64,000 bases of DNA from Bacteroidota bacterium (GTDB lineage: Bacteria > Bacteroidota > Ignavibacteria > Tepidaquicellales > Tepidaquicellaceae), in contig JAFDZQ010000017.1 of NCBI GenBank assembly GCA_018266895.1, positions 26,992 to 90,991 on the forward strand. Reading direction: 5' to 3'. This document shows, piece by piece, positions 35,081 to 44,092 of the stretch (position 1 is the stretch's first letter; each line of letters opens with the position of its first letter). The notes under the pieces were generated by a model. It was given only the letters and a program-made list of their open reading frames with translations, made no database searches and had not been told where the DNA came from. The position numbers were made by a program, and so were the translations under genes.

Positions 35081-36028
35081 TTACGCGCGGGGATGAGCTT
35101 GTTTATATACCTTTTTTAATTTTTCAGGCGTAAGATGAGTATATATCTGAGTTGTAGAAAGACTTTCATGTCCAAGCAAATCCTTTACAGCTCTGATGTC
35201 CGCCCCGTTATCAAGAAGATGTGTGGCAAATGTATGTCGAAGGACATGCGGTGATTTCTTTTTAATATCTGTTACAATAGAAAGATTTTTTTTGATTAAT
35301 CTGTTTACCTGCATTGGATATAATTTTTTCCCTGAATTACTCAGGAAAAAGATATCAGTTTTTTCGGTATTACATATATCCCGTATTCCGATATAATTTA
35401 ACAATGCGAGTTCTGCTTTCTTCCCGAACGGAACTATTCTTTCCTTTGATCCTTTTCCTAAAACTTTCAGAGTTCTGTTACTGAAATAAATATTCTGTAT
35501 TTTTAGGTTAATCAATTCGGACAATCTTAAACCTGTACTATAAAAAAGTTCAATAATTGCCTTATCTAAAATGCTTATTTCAGAAATATATTTTTCTCCT
35601 AAAAGATTTTCGATTTCCCGTTTGCTTAAAAAAGACGGCAGCCGTTTTAGAGTTTTAGGAAATAAAAGAAATGAAGCATTGTTCTTTGAAATATATTTTT
35701 TCTTAATAAGAAATTTATAAAAGGATTTTAAAACAGAAATTTTTCTCGATACGGATTTTCTGGAATATCTTTTATTTCCTGAATCAGGGTCGGTAAGGTC
35801 TGCTATGTATGATTTCAGAAAATTTAGTTCTATATTGCTGAAATCTAAAAATATATTTTGAATTTCCGGCAAAGAATTAGATTCTCTGCAAAGCCCGCTC
35901 TTAACAATATAAACGCCGAACTGAGATAAATCTGTTTTATAAGAGATAAGAGTATGGAAGGAATAATTTCTGCTGACTTTAAGATACTCGATAAATTCAC
36001 TTAAGTATTCGTCAAATGTCTTCTGCAT
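35081..36028 (-). CDS. Tyrosine recombinase, XerC/XerD type
   Basis: This 315-residue protein has an N-terminal SAM-like core-binding domain (about 1-110) and a C-terminal catalytic domain with Arg168 (STGLRLSEL), Lys192 or 195 (GKGSKERIVP), His261-Arg264 (HVLRHTFATH), His287 (LLGHESLSTTQ) and nucleophile Tyr296 (IYTHL). The spacing matches XerC/XerD, which resolve chromosome dimers at dif. It is last in the ybeY-smg-topA-tldD-pmbA operon, 11 bp after pmbA. A dif site was not found with confidence near it. A mobile-element integrase is less likely because no element boundary is seen. Confidence 0.92.
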   Translation of the reverse strand: MQKTFDEYLSEFIEYLKVSRNYSFHTLISYKTDLSQFGVYIVKSGLCRESNSLPEIQNIFLDFSNIELNFLKSYIADLTDPDSGNKRYSRKSVSRKISVLKSFYKFLIKKKYISKNNASFLLFPKTLKRLPSFLSKREIENLLGEKYISEISILDKAIIELFYSTGLRLSELINLKIQNIYFSNRTLKVLGKGSKERIVPFGKKAELALLNYIGIRDICNTEKTDIFFLSNSGKKLYPMQVNRLIKKNLSIVTDIKKKSPHVLRHTFATHLLDNGADIRAVKDLLGHESLSTTQIYTHLTPEKLKKVYKQAHPRA

Positions 36029-36039
36029 AGTCTTATAAG

Positions 36040-37377
36040 TTAAATTGCGTCAGAAACGGAAGAGAAATTGAATTCTGATATCTTAAGCGCCGGGACAACT
36101 ATTTTGGAATCATACGTTTCACTTCCTACTACTTTTTCTGAGACAGAAAGATCGATCACATGTTTTAAAACGTTTAAAGGAGATTCATTAAATCTGAAGT
36201 TATTGACTGAGGATTTTATTTTTCCGTTTTCAATAAGGAATACTCCGTCACGTGTAAGTCCGGTCAGAAGTATTTGCCTCGGATCTACTTGTCTGATATA
36301 CCAGAATCTTGAAACGTAAATCCCCTTTTCTGTGGATGCGATAAGATCTTCTACTGATTTATCAGTTCCTTTCATAATAATATTTGAAGGATATGGAATA
36401 TACTTAGTTTTTGTTTTTTCAGCCCAATACCTGCTGGAAAAAAGATTTTTCAGAATACCTTTTGATATCCACTCTGATTTAGTTAACGGAACTCCCTCTC
36501 TGGTAAATGGTGTAGAAGGAGCATCAGTAAATTGCGGATCAGAGAATATATCTACTTTCACATCAGCAATTTGCTGCCCGATTTTATTTCCTTTGTCTTT
36601 ATCTGAAAAATAACTTCTTCCTTCATCAGCACTTCGCTTATTCAGATATCCAAGCAGGTTATTTAACATATCACATACCGCAGCATTATCTAATATTGTT
36701 ACATATTTCCCGGCTTCACACTTAACAGGTCCTTTAGACAATATTGCCCGTTCGGCAACATTATCAGAAAACTTTTTTATGTTCAGAAGATTTATATCAG
36801 CATACATTCTGTCAATCTTACCTGAACCGGTTGAATCTTCGGTTCTCATTGTAGAAGAAAATTTCGAAGATGTGCTTTTATGATAAGAGAATAAACCGTT
36901 TGAATTTCCATTAGAAACAAATTCAGCATTCTTTTCAAAATATCCGGAGGAGATTAATTTTTTATCCTCTGCTTTTTTTAAAGTGTATGATATTTTTTCC
37001 GAAATATCTGAAGGATTAATTTTTTCAGTGTCTTCAAAATATTCTTTGACTCCAAGATAGTTTGATTGTTTACCCGGAGGCGCTATGAATTCTTCGTTTT
37101 CCGGAGAATAGCCTGCAATTTCTTCAGACTTCCTTACTGCTTTTTCAATTTCAGAGTCCTCAATAGAAGTTAAACTGACTGATCCCGATTTCTTTCCGAT
37201 ATTTGAAGTAATATTAACATCTAAAGAATCCGAAGCTCCTGATGTTGAGACTGTATTTACAGCGAATCTCAAGTTCATGGATGTCCCGCCGGATAAATTT
37301 ACTTCTACTGAATCGGCTTTTGAAAAAGAAATTACTTTTTCTATGATTTTACCGGCTTCTTCTTTGCTGAATATCAT
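36040..37377 (-). CDS. pmbA: PmbA/TldE-family protein
   Basis: This 445-residue protein has the TldD/TldE (PF01523-type) fold: GGTSMNLRFAVNTVS, ILLTGLTRDGVFLIENGK and a C-terminal VVPALKISEFNFS are typical. TldD and TldE form a heterodimeric metalloprotease in which TldD carries the zinc site and TldE lacks it; this protein has no HExxxH and so plays the TldE role. In E. coli the pair cleaves the microcin B17 leader and CcdA. It starts 5 bp after the TldD gene, so they are expressed together. Confidence 0.9.
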   Translation of the reverse strand: MIFSKEEAGKIIEKVISFSKADSVEVNLSGGTSMNLRFAVNTVSTSGASDSLDVNITSNIGKKSGSVSLTSIEDSEIEKAVRKSEEIAGYSPENEEFIAPPGKQSNYLGVKEYFEDTEKINPSDISEKISYTLKKAEDKKLISSGYFEKNAEFVSNGNSNGLFSYHKSTSSKFSSTMRTEDSTGSGKIDRMYADINLLNIKKFSDNVAERAILSKGPVKCEAGKYVTILDNAAVCDMLNNLLGYLNKRSADEGRSYFSDKDKGNKIGQQIADVKVDIFSDPQFTDAPSTPFTREGVPLTKSEWISKGILKNLFSSRYWAEKTKTKYIPYPSNIIMKGTDKSVEDLIASTEKGIYVSRFWYIRQVDPRQILLTGLTRDGVFLIENGKIKSSVNNFRFNESPLNVLKHVIDLSVSEKVVGSETYDSKIVVPALKISEFNFSSVSDAI

Positions 37378-37382
37378 TTATT

Positions 37383-38990
37383 TTAAATTTGAGATTTTGT
37401 ATTCAAAATATTTATCTGTCTGAACCTTGCCGGTACTGCCCCGTGACTTACTGGAGATATCTGTCCGGGTTCACCTTTTCCGCAGAATAAAGATCCTCCC
37501 AGATAATATTCACTCTCGTCACAGATTGAATCACATGAATTCCAGAAATCAACAGTATTCCCCTGATAAGCAACATCATTTAACATTGTTGTCTTCTTTC
37601 CGTTTTTAATTTCCCAGAATTCCTGACCTGTAAACTGAAAATTATATCTTTGCATATCTATACTCCAGCTTCCATCGCCTATTATTAAAATACCATCTTC
37701 TGTATCCGAGATCATATCTTCAAGCGATCTTTTTTCTTTTCCGGGCAAAAGTGAAATGTTAGGCATCCTTTGAATTGGAAAATGCGACCAACTGTCAGCA
37801 TAAGCGCAGGCAAAAGATTCTTTGTTACTTATGTTCTTTGCCTGTTCCCTTGTAGTTTGATAATTAACGAAAACTCCGTTCTCAACTATCGGGAATTCAG
37901 TTGTCTTAACACCGTCATCATCATATCCGCGTGTTGCCAGTCCGTATTTCTGCGTTCTGTCAGCTTTTAAATTTATCAGTTCCGAACCGTATTTCAGATT
38001 ACCTAATTTTTCAGGTGTCATAAAACTTGTTCCGGCGTAATTTGCTTCATATCCAAGCGCTCTGTCTAATTCCGTAGGATGTCCGCAGGATTCATGGATA
38101 GTAAGATATAAATTATTTCCATGGATTATTATATCTTTCTTTCCGGGGACAACTGATGGAGCTTTCAATTTCATTTTTGTATTTTCAACTGCTGTTTCAA
38201 TTTCCTTTTCAAACGGCAACTCGGAAAAGTATTCGTATCCCATACTCATAGGAGCTATAATCGCCTTACGCGATTCATAATTTCCATTTTCCTTATCTAT
38301 AACCGTAGGCTCTGTACCTGCCCATATCCTGTATAAGTCCTGTACTATATAAGATCCTTCAGATGATGCAAAGTATTTCCACTCATTGATAAACCACATA
38401 TATGAATCAACATAATCCGCTCCGGTTGATTTGGCAATTTTATTATATTTAAGCTGAAGGTTGATTTTATCTGTAATGGATACATCGAATGGATTTATTT
38501 TTATTTCAGTTTTGTAATTGTCTGTGTATGAATTAACCGGAACAAGCTCTACAGGAAATTTTTGTAAAACTGAATTAGCTTTTGCAATTTCACATGCAAG
38601 ATTTGTAACTTTGATGACTTCGTTTTCATTAACCAATGAACTCGAAGCGAATCCCCATGATCCGTTTATCAGCACTCGGACTCCGAATCCCAGATTTTCA
38701 CTATCTGAAATGTTTTGAATTCTCTCTTCGCTTGTGTTTATGCTCTGATTTCTATATTTGCATACCCTGATATCTGAATAAGAAGCCGAGTTCTTATTTG
38801 CTAGAAATATTGATGTGTCAGCAAGTCTTTTAAAATCAGATTCATCAAGTGCGATAAATTTTCTAAGACTTTCTTCGCTTACATTAGTATCAAAAGAATT
38901 ATTACCGAGAGCTCTTTCCAGAAAACCTGCGCCTATTACTGCTCCGCAGCATGTAGCAGCCGATGTTTTTATAAATTCCCTTCTTTTCAT
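37383..38990 (-). CDS. tldD: TldD-family metalloprotease with Tat signal
   Basis: This 535-residue protein has the zinc-binding HESCGH motif (His299, Glu300, His304) and other TldD features such as LGYEANYAGTSF, GDGSWSIDMQRYNFQFTGQEFWEI. The N-terminus MKRREFIKTSAATCCGAVIG is a twin-arginine signal with an RREFIK core and a Cys/Gly-rich hydrophobic stretch. It is thus probably exported folded, unlike E. coli TldD, while its TldE partner has no signal peptide. It follows topA by 27 bp. Confidence 0.9.
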   Translation of the reverse strand: MKRREFIKTSAATCCGAVIGAGFLERALGNNSFDTNVSEESLRKFIALDESDFKRLADTSIFLANKNSASYSDIRVCKYRNQSINTSEERIQNISDSENLGFGVRVLINGSWGFASSSLVNENEVIKVTNLACEIAKANSVLQKFPVELVPVNSYTDNYKTEIKINPFDVSITDKINLQLKYNKIAKSTGADYVDSYMWFINEWKYFASSEGSYIVQDLYRIWAGTEPTVIDKENGNYESRKAIIAPMSMGYEYFSELPFEKEIETAVENTKMKLKAPSVVPGKKDIIIHGNNLYLTIHESCGHPTELDRALGYEANYAGTSFMTPEKLGNLKYGSELINLKADRTQKYGLATRGYDDDGVKTTEFPIVENGVFVNYQTTREQAKNISNKESFACAYADSWSHFPIQRMPNISLLPGKEKRSLEDMISDTEDGILIIGDGSWSIDMQRYNFQFTGQEFWEIKNGKKTTMLNDVAYQGNTVDFWNSCDSICDESEYYLGGSLFCGKGEPGQISPVSHGAVPARFRQINILNTKSQI

Positions 38991-39017
38991 TTTAATAAAT
39001 TTTTATTCTGAATTTTT

Positions 39018-41366
39018 TTAATCTGATACTTCTGCTTCAACTTTAGGCGCATCTTCTATTTCATATCTGGTCTTACACTCAGGACATTCAAGATAATCAC
39101 CGTCTTTTTTAGTTGACTTTTTTACAAGATAACCGTTATTACATTCCTTGCACTCCTGAATTACAGGCATACTGTTAGCAATGAAGTCGCATTCAGGATA
39201 TCTTGTACATCCGTAAAATGCTCTGCCTCTTTTTGATTTTCTCATTAAAATTTCTCCCTGCTTGCATTTCGGGCACGATATTCCAAGCGTTACCGGCTTT
39301 ATGCCTTTGCATTTCGGGTAATTTGTACATCCGTAAAACTTCCCGTACTTCCCTACTTTTAACTGCATCGGAGCTCCGCAAATATCACAAACCATTTTTT
39401 TCGCAGTGTCAAGTTCTTTTTCATCATGCTGTTCCAATGGCAGTGCGCCTTTACATTTTGGGAATTTCTCGCATGAAAGGAACTGTCCGTTACGGCTCCA
39501 TTTTTTTATCATTTTTGCGCCAGTCTCATTTCCGCATTCAGGACAGGTTATATCTGTCGGTTCTATCAGCCCTTTTTTGATTTCGACTGCAATAGCATCA
39601 GCTTCTGAAAGGTCTTTCTGAAAAGGCAGATAAAAATCATCCAGGACTTTGGCATATGTGCTCTGTCCATTAGCAATAGTATCAAGCTCTTCCTCCATCT
39701 GCGCAGTGAAATTTACATTTATCACATCTCTGAAATGCTCAGATAATATTTTATTTACAGCCCTGCCGAGTACAGTTGCATATAATTTTTTTTCAGTCAG
39801 ATTGACATACATTCTGTTAATTACAGTTGAGACAATTGTAGCAAATGTACTTGGTCTTCCTATTCCGAGTTTGTCAAGCTGTTTGATAAGACTGCTTTCT
39901 GTATATCTTGGAGGAGGATTTGTAAAATGCTGCTCTTTTGTCAAACCTGTAGCTTTAAGCATATCATCTGTTTTCAGATCAGCAGGAATAAGCGTAAGAG
40001 ATTCTTCTTCTTCTGCTGCATTATCAGGTTTATCAGTCGTGTCTTCCTTTACGTCTTCATATACTTTCAGGAATCCGCTGAATTTCATCACGCTTCCTGT
40101 CGCTTTAAATAAATATATATTCTTTGCGCCTTTAGGTGAAAGCGCTTTTATGATTACGGTTTTCTGATCCAGCACTGCCTGAGACATCTGTGAAGCGACT
40201 AATCTTTTCCAGATAAGATCATACAGGTTATGCAGATCTTTACCGAGTTTCTTCATATCTTCGGGTCTTCTGTTAATGTCTGTCGGTCTTATTGCTTCAT
40301 GTGCATCCTGAGTATTCTTGCCTTTTGCTTTAAAAACTTTTGGTTTATCCGGAAGATATTCCTTACCGTAATTCTTCCCGATAAAATCTCTTGCTGAATT
40401 CACAGCTTCATCACTAATCCTTGTCGAATCAGTTCTCATATAAGTGATCAGTCCAGCAAGTCCTTCTTCCTTGCTCCCTTCTATCCCTTCATAAAGTTTC
40501 TGAGCAAGCATCATTGTTTTCTTTGGAGAAAATCCTAATCTTGAAGAAGCAGTCTGCTGAAGTACGCTTGTTGTAAACGGAGCGGGCGCATTTCTTTTTA
40601 CTTCTTTGACCTGTATATCAGTGATTTTATATTTGTTGTCTTTTAGCTCCTGCAGTACCTTATGCGCCTGATCAATATTTTCAAGACAAGGTTTCTCACC
40701 GTCAAACTTTAATATATCATCATTTATTTTGTAAAGCTTCGCCTTGAATGCGCGTGAATCTCCCGATGGTTTGGAAAACAATCCTTCGATTGACCAGTAT
40801 TCCTTTGCAATAAATTTCTCAATTTCATCTTCCCTGTCACAGATTACTCTTAATGCAACAGACTGAACTCTTCCCGCGGATAATCCGAAATAAAAAGTCT
40901 TCCATAGAAACGGACTCACTTTATATCCGAGAATCCTGTCCATTACTCTTCTTGCAATCTGTGCTGATACAAGATTTTCATCAACGTTTCTGGAGTTTTC
41001 CATCGCCTTAACGATTCCTGTCTTTGTGATTTCATTAAAAAGAACTCTACGGATTTTTTTCCTGTCTATTACAACTTCATCAGCTATGTCAGAAGCTATA
41101 GCTTCACCTTCCCTGTCAGGGTCAGTCGCTATATACACTGTATCTGATGAACTCGCAATTCTTCTTAAATTATCTATGATTTTTTCTTTGCCCGGTATTA
41201 CCTGAAAAGTGCCTGTATATCCATTCTCTAAATCTACATGCATCTTGCTCTTCGGAAGATCTTTTATGTGCCCTACTGTTGCTTCTACTACAAAATCTTT
41301 TCCCAGATACTTGTTTATCGTTTTTGCCTTCGAAGGGGATTCTACTATAACTAAATTTTTACCCAT
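39018..41366 (-). CDS. topA: DNA topoisomerase I
   Basis: This 782-residue type IA enzyme has the Toprim domain (LVIVESPSKAKTI, TDPDREGE with Glu9 and Asp82/84) and the nucleophile Tyr309 in LITYMRTDSTR. After the catalytic core the C-terminus carries four zinc-ribbon modules with Cys4 patterns, for example CGNETGAKMIKKWSRNGQF preceded by CPE and CDICGAPMQLKVGKYGKF. TopA relaxes negative supercoils. The order smg-topA is conserved in many bacteria. It is cytosolic. Confidence 0.96.
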   Translation of the reverse strand: MGKNLVIVESPSKAKTINKYLGKDFVVEATVGHIKDLPKSKMHVDLENGYTGTFQVIPGKEKIIDNLRRIASSSDTVYIATDPDREGEAIASDIADEVVIDRKKIRRVLFNEITKTGIVKAMENSRNVDENLVSAQIARRVMDRILGYKVSPFLWKTFYFGLSAGRVQSVALRVICDREDEIEKFIAKEYWSIEGLFSKPSGDSRAFKAKLYKINDDILKFDGEKPCLENIDQAHKVLQELKDNKYKITDIQVKEVKRNAPAPFTTSVLQQTASSRLGFSPKKTMMLAQKLYEGIEGSKEEGLAGLITYMRTDSTRISDEAVNSARDFIGKNYGKEYLPDKPKVFKAKGKNTQDAHEAIRPTDINRRPEDMKKLGKDLHNLYDLIWKRLVASQMSQAVLDQKTVIIKALSPKGAKNIYLFKATGSVMKFSGFLKVYEDVKEDTTDKPDNAAEEEESLTLIPADLKTDDMLKATGLTKEQHFTNPPPRYTESSLIKQLDKLGIGRPSTFATIVSTVINRMYVNLTEKKLYATVLGRAVNKILSEHFRDVINVNFTAQMEEELDTIANGQSTYAKVLDDFYLPFQKDLSEADAIAVEIKKGLIEPTDITCPECGNETGAKMIKKWSRNGQFLSCEKFPKCKGALPLEQHDEKELDTAKKMVCDICGAPMQLKVGKYGKFYGCTNYPKCKGIKPVTLGISCPKCKQGEILMRKSKRGRAFYGCTRYPECDFIANSMPVIQECKECNNGYLVKKSTKKDGDYLECPECKTRYEIEDAPKVEAEVSD

Positions 41367-41423
41367 TAAAAAATTAAATTTATGAAATCGGTTGAATAAA
41401 TATTGAAAAGAAAAATAAGAAGT

Positions 41424-41879
41424 TTAATGAATTGTCTCATTGTTCTGGAGAACCAGTCTGTTTAAGGTATTTGACTTATCTTCAAAATCAAAAAGCAATG
41501 ACGAGATTATAAGTTTTAATTCATCAACTCCTACTTTCTGATAGCCTGCCAAAAATATTTTGTCAATAATAAGCTCTTCGTCCATGTCTGTTATCATTCC
41601 GAGCTCCTTCATTTGAATCAAATAGCCCATTGCTTCCGTGCTCATAATACTCTGCTCGGCGCTGTGAAAGAACCTGTGTGATTTTGAAGTTTCAGATGAT
41701 TCGGCAAAAAGCTTTTCGCCTGAATCTATCTTAGAGAATATCCACGCAAAAGCTGTGTTGATCTCCGCATCTGTATATCCGTCTGAGTTAAGTCTCTTTA
41801 TGTCAATTTCACTGATCTGCTTGCTGTTTCTCATTTCATTTAAAATGTAAACAATTATCTCAATGACTTTTTCGTGCAT
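41424..41879 (-). CDS. smg: Smg-family protein (DUF494)
   Basis: This 151-residue protein matches the Smg/DUF494 family: an N-terminal helix VIEIIVYILNEM, LNSDGYTDAEINTAFAWIF in the DUF494 core, and GYLIQMKELGMITDMDEELII near the C-terminus. Smg lies next to topA or dprA in many bacteria, as here. Its function is unknown. The gene starts 3 bp after ybeY and is followed 57 bp later by topA. Confidence 0.85.
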   Translation of the reverse strand: MHEKVIEIIVYILNEMRNSKQISEIDIKRLNSDGYTDAEINTAFAWIFSKIDSGEKLFAESSETSKSHRFFHSAEQSIMSTEAMGYLIQMKELGMITDMDEELIIDKIFLAGYQKVGVDELKLIISSLLFDFEDKSNTLNRLVLQNNETIH

Positions 41880-41882
41880 TCT

Positions 41883-42314
41883 TTAAATTAATTTTAAATA
41901 ATAATTTTCTTTCTTTCGCATTAAAGCTTTTTCCTTTGCCGTCTTGTCCTGATATCCGCACAAGTGAAGTATTCCGTGAATAATTACCCTGCATAATTCC
42001 ATCTTATATCCGGACTTAAATCTGATTGAATTGTTTTTTACTGTCTCCACTGAAATCAGTAAATCTCCCTCCGCATGATTATTGATATCTTTATCATGAA
42101 AAGTAATTATATCAGTTTCATAATCATGCCCGAGATAGTTCCTGTTGTATTCCCTGATAAATTCGTCATTACAAAATACAAGATTTATAATTCCAAATTT
42201 GATTTTTTCTTCCTTCTCTGTTTGCGATATCAGAAGAGTAATTTGATTCTTAAATTCTTTATTGTAAATTTTTTTCTCTGTATCCGTTTCTTTGTAAATG
42301 TAATTTATTTTCAT
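41883..42314 (-). CDS. ybeY: rRNA maturation endonuclease YbeY
   Basis: This 143-residue protein matches YbeY, a metal-dependent RNase needed for 16S rRNA 3'-end maturation and ribosome quality control. The metal motif is HGILHLCGYQD, in the usual H-x3-H-x5-H positions, but the third His is Asp, a variant that I believe is common in Bacteroidota. FNREYNRNYLGHDYETDIITF is the upstream core. It heads the smg-topA-tldD-pmbA-xer operon and is cytosolic. Confidence 0.9.
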   Translation of the reverse strand: MKINYIYKETDTEKKIYNKEFKNQITLLISQTEKEEKIKFGIINLVFCNDEFIREYNRNYLGHDYETDIITFHDKDINNHAEGDLLISVETVKNNSIRFKSGYKMELCRVIIHGILHLCGYQDKTAKEKALMRKKENYYLKLI

Positions 42315-42367
42315 TCCGGAAAATGATACAAAATCAAATTTTTAAATACTCCTTGCAGAGTTCCTGT

Positions 42368-42793
42368 CTAAGTAATTGATTCTGTAATTGATAATGCTAT
42401 TGCGGATAATAGTTTTTCAGAATTCAATTCCGAAAAATCGGTGCGGAGTACTTTTTTATCCACATTTGAATACAGTGCACAGTCCCCCTGTTTTGAAACT
42501 ATCAATCCCGAGATCATATTGTCAGTCTCGGAGATAAAAATTACTTCTTCAAGCATTTCGCTGACTAATATATTATTGCAGGATTGAAGCTGCAGATGTG
42601 TGTTATTTGTATATAATGAGACAAGAAATCCCGAATTTTCATCCTCTATCAGTTCAACGCTGATATTTGAATTAATTTTTCCGCTTCTGATTAATATTGA
42701 ATAAACAGAACCTGATTTCTTAAATTCTTCTTTGAAAAGATTTTCAATTTTCTTTAAGTCTTCCTGCGTTATTTTATTTTTTTGAAGAGTCAA
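42368..42793 (-). CDS. Small protein of unknown function, possibly roadblock/LC7-like
   Basis: I do not recognise this 141-residue protein with certainty. It begins with a 25-residue helix (TQEDLKKIENLFKEEFKK), followed by strand-rich sequence and a C-terminal helix that ends LLSAIALSITESI. The stretch SGLIVSKQGDCALYSN has the look of the central strands and turn of roadblock/LC7 domains, which act in GTPase signalling and motility systems, but the match is only visual. It stands between the ybeY operon (54 bp downstream) and the JAMM-E2-carbonic anhydrase operon (214 bp upstream). Confidence 0.5.
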   Translation of the reverse strand: MTLQKNKITQEDLKKIENLFKEEFKKSGSVYSILIRSGKINSNISVELIEDENSGFLVSLYTNNTHLQLQSCNNILVSEMLEEVIFISETDNMISGLIVSKQGDCALYSNVDKKVLRTDFSELNSEKLLSAIALSITESIT

Positions 42794-43007
42794 TTCTAAT
42801 TTATTTAGGCTATCTGATCAATTTCTGAACAGTTAATTAATCTCTGAAATCAATTTATTACAAGTAACCTGAAAATTATCCGTTAAATAAATTTTTAAGC
42901 GTAATAATTATAAAATGATTGATGTAAAAATATCTATATAATATTACTTTGTCAATTGATATTAAACATTGAAATCTTCCATATCAAATATAAAGAAACA
43001 ACAGGCT

Positions 43008-43535
43008 TTAAATATCAATATTGCTTTTAATTCCTGTATATTCTTTTGAATATTTCACATAATTTATTGCGCTTTCAGCAATGTTCCGGATTTCATCTTC
43101 CGTTAAATCCCGCTTAATCTTGGCAGGAGATCCCGCAGCAAGAACGCCTTCGGGTACTATAAAACCTTCTCTTATAAGAGACCCTGCAGCAATAAGTGAA
43201 TTTGAATTGATAACGGCATTGTCAAGTATTACTGACCCCATTCCAATTAGTATATTATCCTTAAGAATACTTCCGTGAATCACTGAATTGTGACCTATCG
43301 TTACATCATTGCCTATTTCCAGATAACTCTTACCGTTAGTCACATGAAGGATGCTTCCGTCCTGAATATTCGTCCTTTCACCTATTCTGATAAAGTGAAC
43401 ATCTCCTCTTACCACTGCATTAAACCATATGCTTGAATCTTTTCCAATCTTTACATCGCCTATAATTACCGCACCATCAGCGACAAAAACGCTTTCATGA
43501 ATTAAAGGAATAATACTTTTGTAGGGAAGGATCAT
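43008..43535 (-). CDS. Gamma-class carbonic anhydrase-like hexapeptide protein
   Basis: This 175-residue protein is a left-handed beta-helix of the YrdA/PaaY/gamma-carbonic anhydrase type. Hexapeptide repeats run through about residues 15-130 (VFVADGAVIIGDVKIG, IGNDVTIGHNSVIHG). The three zinc ligands His64 (ILHV), His82 (GHNS) and His87 (IHGS) are present, with Arg44-Asp45 in VVRGDV. It is therefore likely an active or metal-binding trimeric enzyme converting CO2 and bicarbonate. Its ATG abuts the stop codon of the E2-like gene (TAAATG), so the two are translationally coupled. Confidence 0.9.
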   Translation of the reverse strand: MILPYKSIIPLIHESVFVADGAVIIGDVKIGKDSSIWFNAVVRGDVHFIRIGERTNIQDGSILHVTNGKSYLEIGNDVTIGHNSVIHGSILKDNILIGMGSVILDNAVINSNSLIAAGSLIREGFIVPEGVLAAGSPAKIKRDLTEDEIRNIAESAINYVKYSKEYTGIKSNIDI

Positions 43536-44060
43536 TTATATAGTTTTTTCCTTCAGACTTATTTCAATTTCAGCCTGTCTGAGATTTACATTATCGATCG
43601 GAAACAATTCAATGTTTTCCTTAGCCCATTTTGCTGCAATTCCGTTTAGAGGACTTGAAACATTGTAGTTCTGATATGTTATCATTTCGCCGACCTGATA
43701 AATAATATCTACAATTGTTTCTCCTGAAGCCCAGTAATCACCGATACATATATCATTCGGAGATGCCATTCTGAAATTCGGATGAAAAGCACCCGTAAGC
43801 AGATTACACTGAGGTTTAAATCTCGGATAATCAGAGTGAAGATAAATTTCTATTTTATGTTCGGTTACAATCTGCAATTCCTTTTTTTCCCCTGATGCAT
43901 CACTTATAAGTCTTAAACCTTTTACATTTTTAAAATTTACGAAATATCTTTCGGGCGGAATCTCTTTGTTATCAGTTTCAAAACTTATAAAGGGATGATC
44001 CGAAAATTCTTCTTTCATCTTCTTAAAATCTGATACTAATCTTCTTTGTCTTGGATTCAA
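43536..44060 (-). CDS. Ubiquitin-conjugating enzyme (E2)-like protein
   Basis: This 174-residue protein has the E2 fold in order: an N-terminal helix (RQRRLVSDFKKMKEEF), strands ending IEIYLHSDYPRFKPQCNLLTG, the HPN tripeptide at 93-95 (AFHPNFR), then Cys105 (DICIGDYW), Trp110, the helix ETIVDIIYQVGEMITYQNY and SSPLNGIAAKWAKE, parallel to the DPLNPEIA motif of eukaryotic E2. The spacing from HPN to Cys is 9 residues, two more than in canonical enzymes. Cys105 would form a thioester with a ubiquitin-like protein. The JAMM gene is 32 bp upstream. No E1 or Ubl gene is seen. E2 identity rests on motifs read by eye. Confidence 0.82.
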   Translation of the reverse strand: MNPRQRRLVSDFKKMKEEFSDHPFISFETDNKEIPPERYFVNFKNVKGLRLISDASGEKKELQIVTEHKIEIYLHSDYPRFKPQCNLLTGAFHPNFRMASPNDICIGDYWASGETIVDIIYQVGEMITYQNYNVSSPLNGIAAKWAKENIELFPIDNVNLRQAEIEISLKEKTI

Positions 44061-44092
44061 TTAATTTATTTCCTCATTAAAAAATTTAGAAA

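Noticed and set aside
35081..36028. Tyrosine recombinase as an integrase of a mobile island
   Set aside because: It is the last gene in a tight core operon (11 bp after pmbA), its catalytic motifs are XerC/XerD-like, and no att repeats or cargo are seen.
39649..40167. 172-codon + strand ORF opposite topA
   Set aside because: Antisense to the TopA catalytic region, with Ser/Leu/Phe-rich composition typical of shadows.
42368..42793. Idea that the 141-residue protein is the missing ubiquitin-like substrate of the JAMM-E2 module
   Set aside because: It does not end in a Gly-Gly or similar tail, is separated by 214 bp and by the carbonic anhydrase gene, and lacks a beta-grasp pattern.
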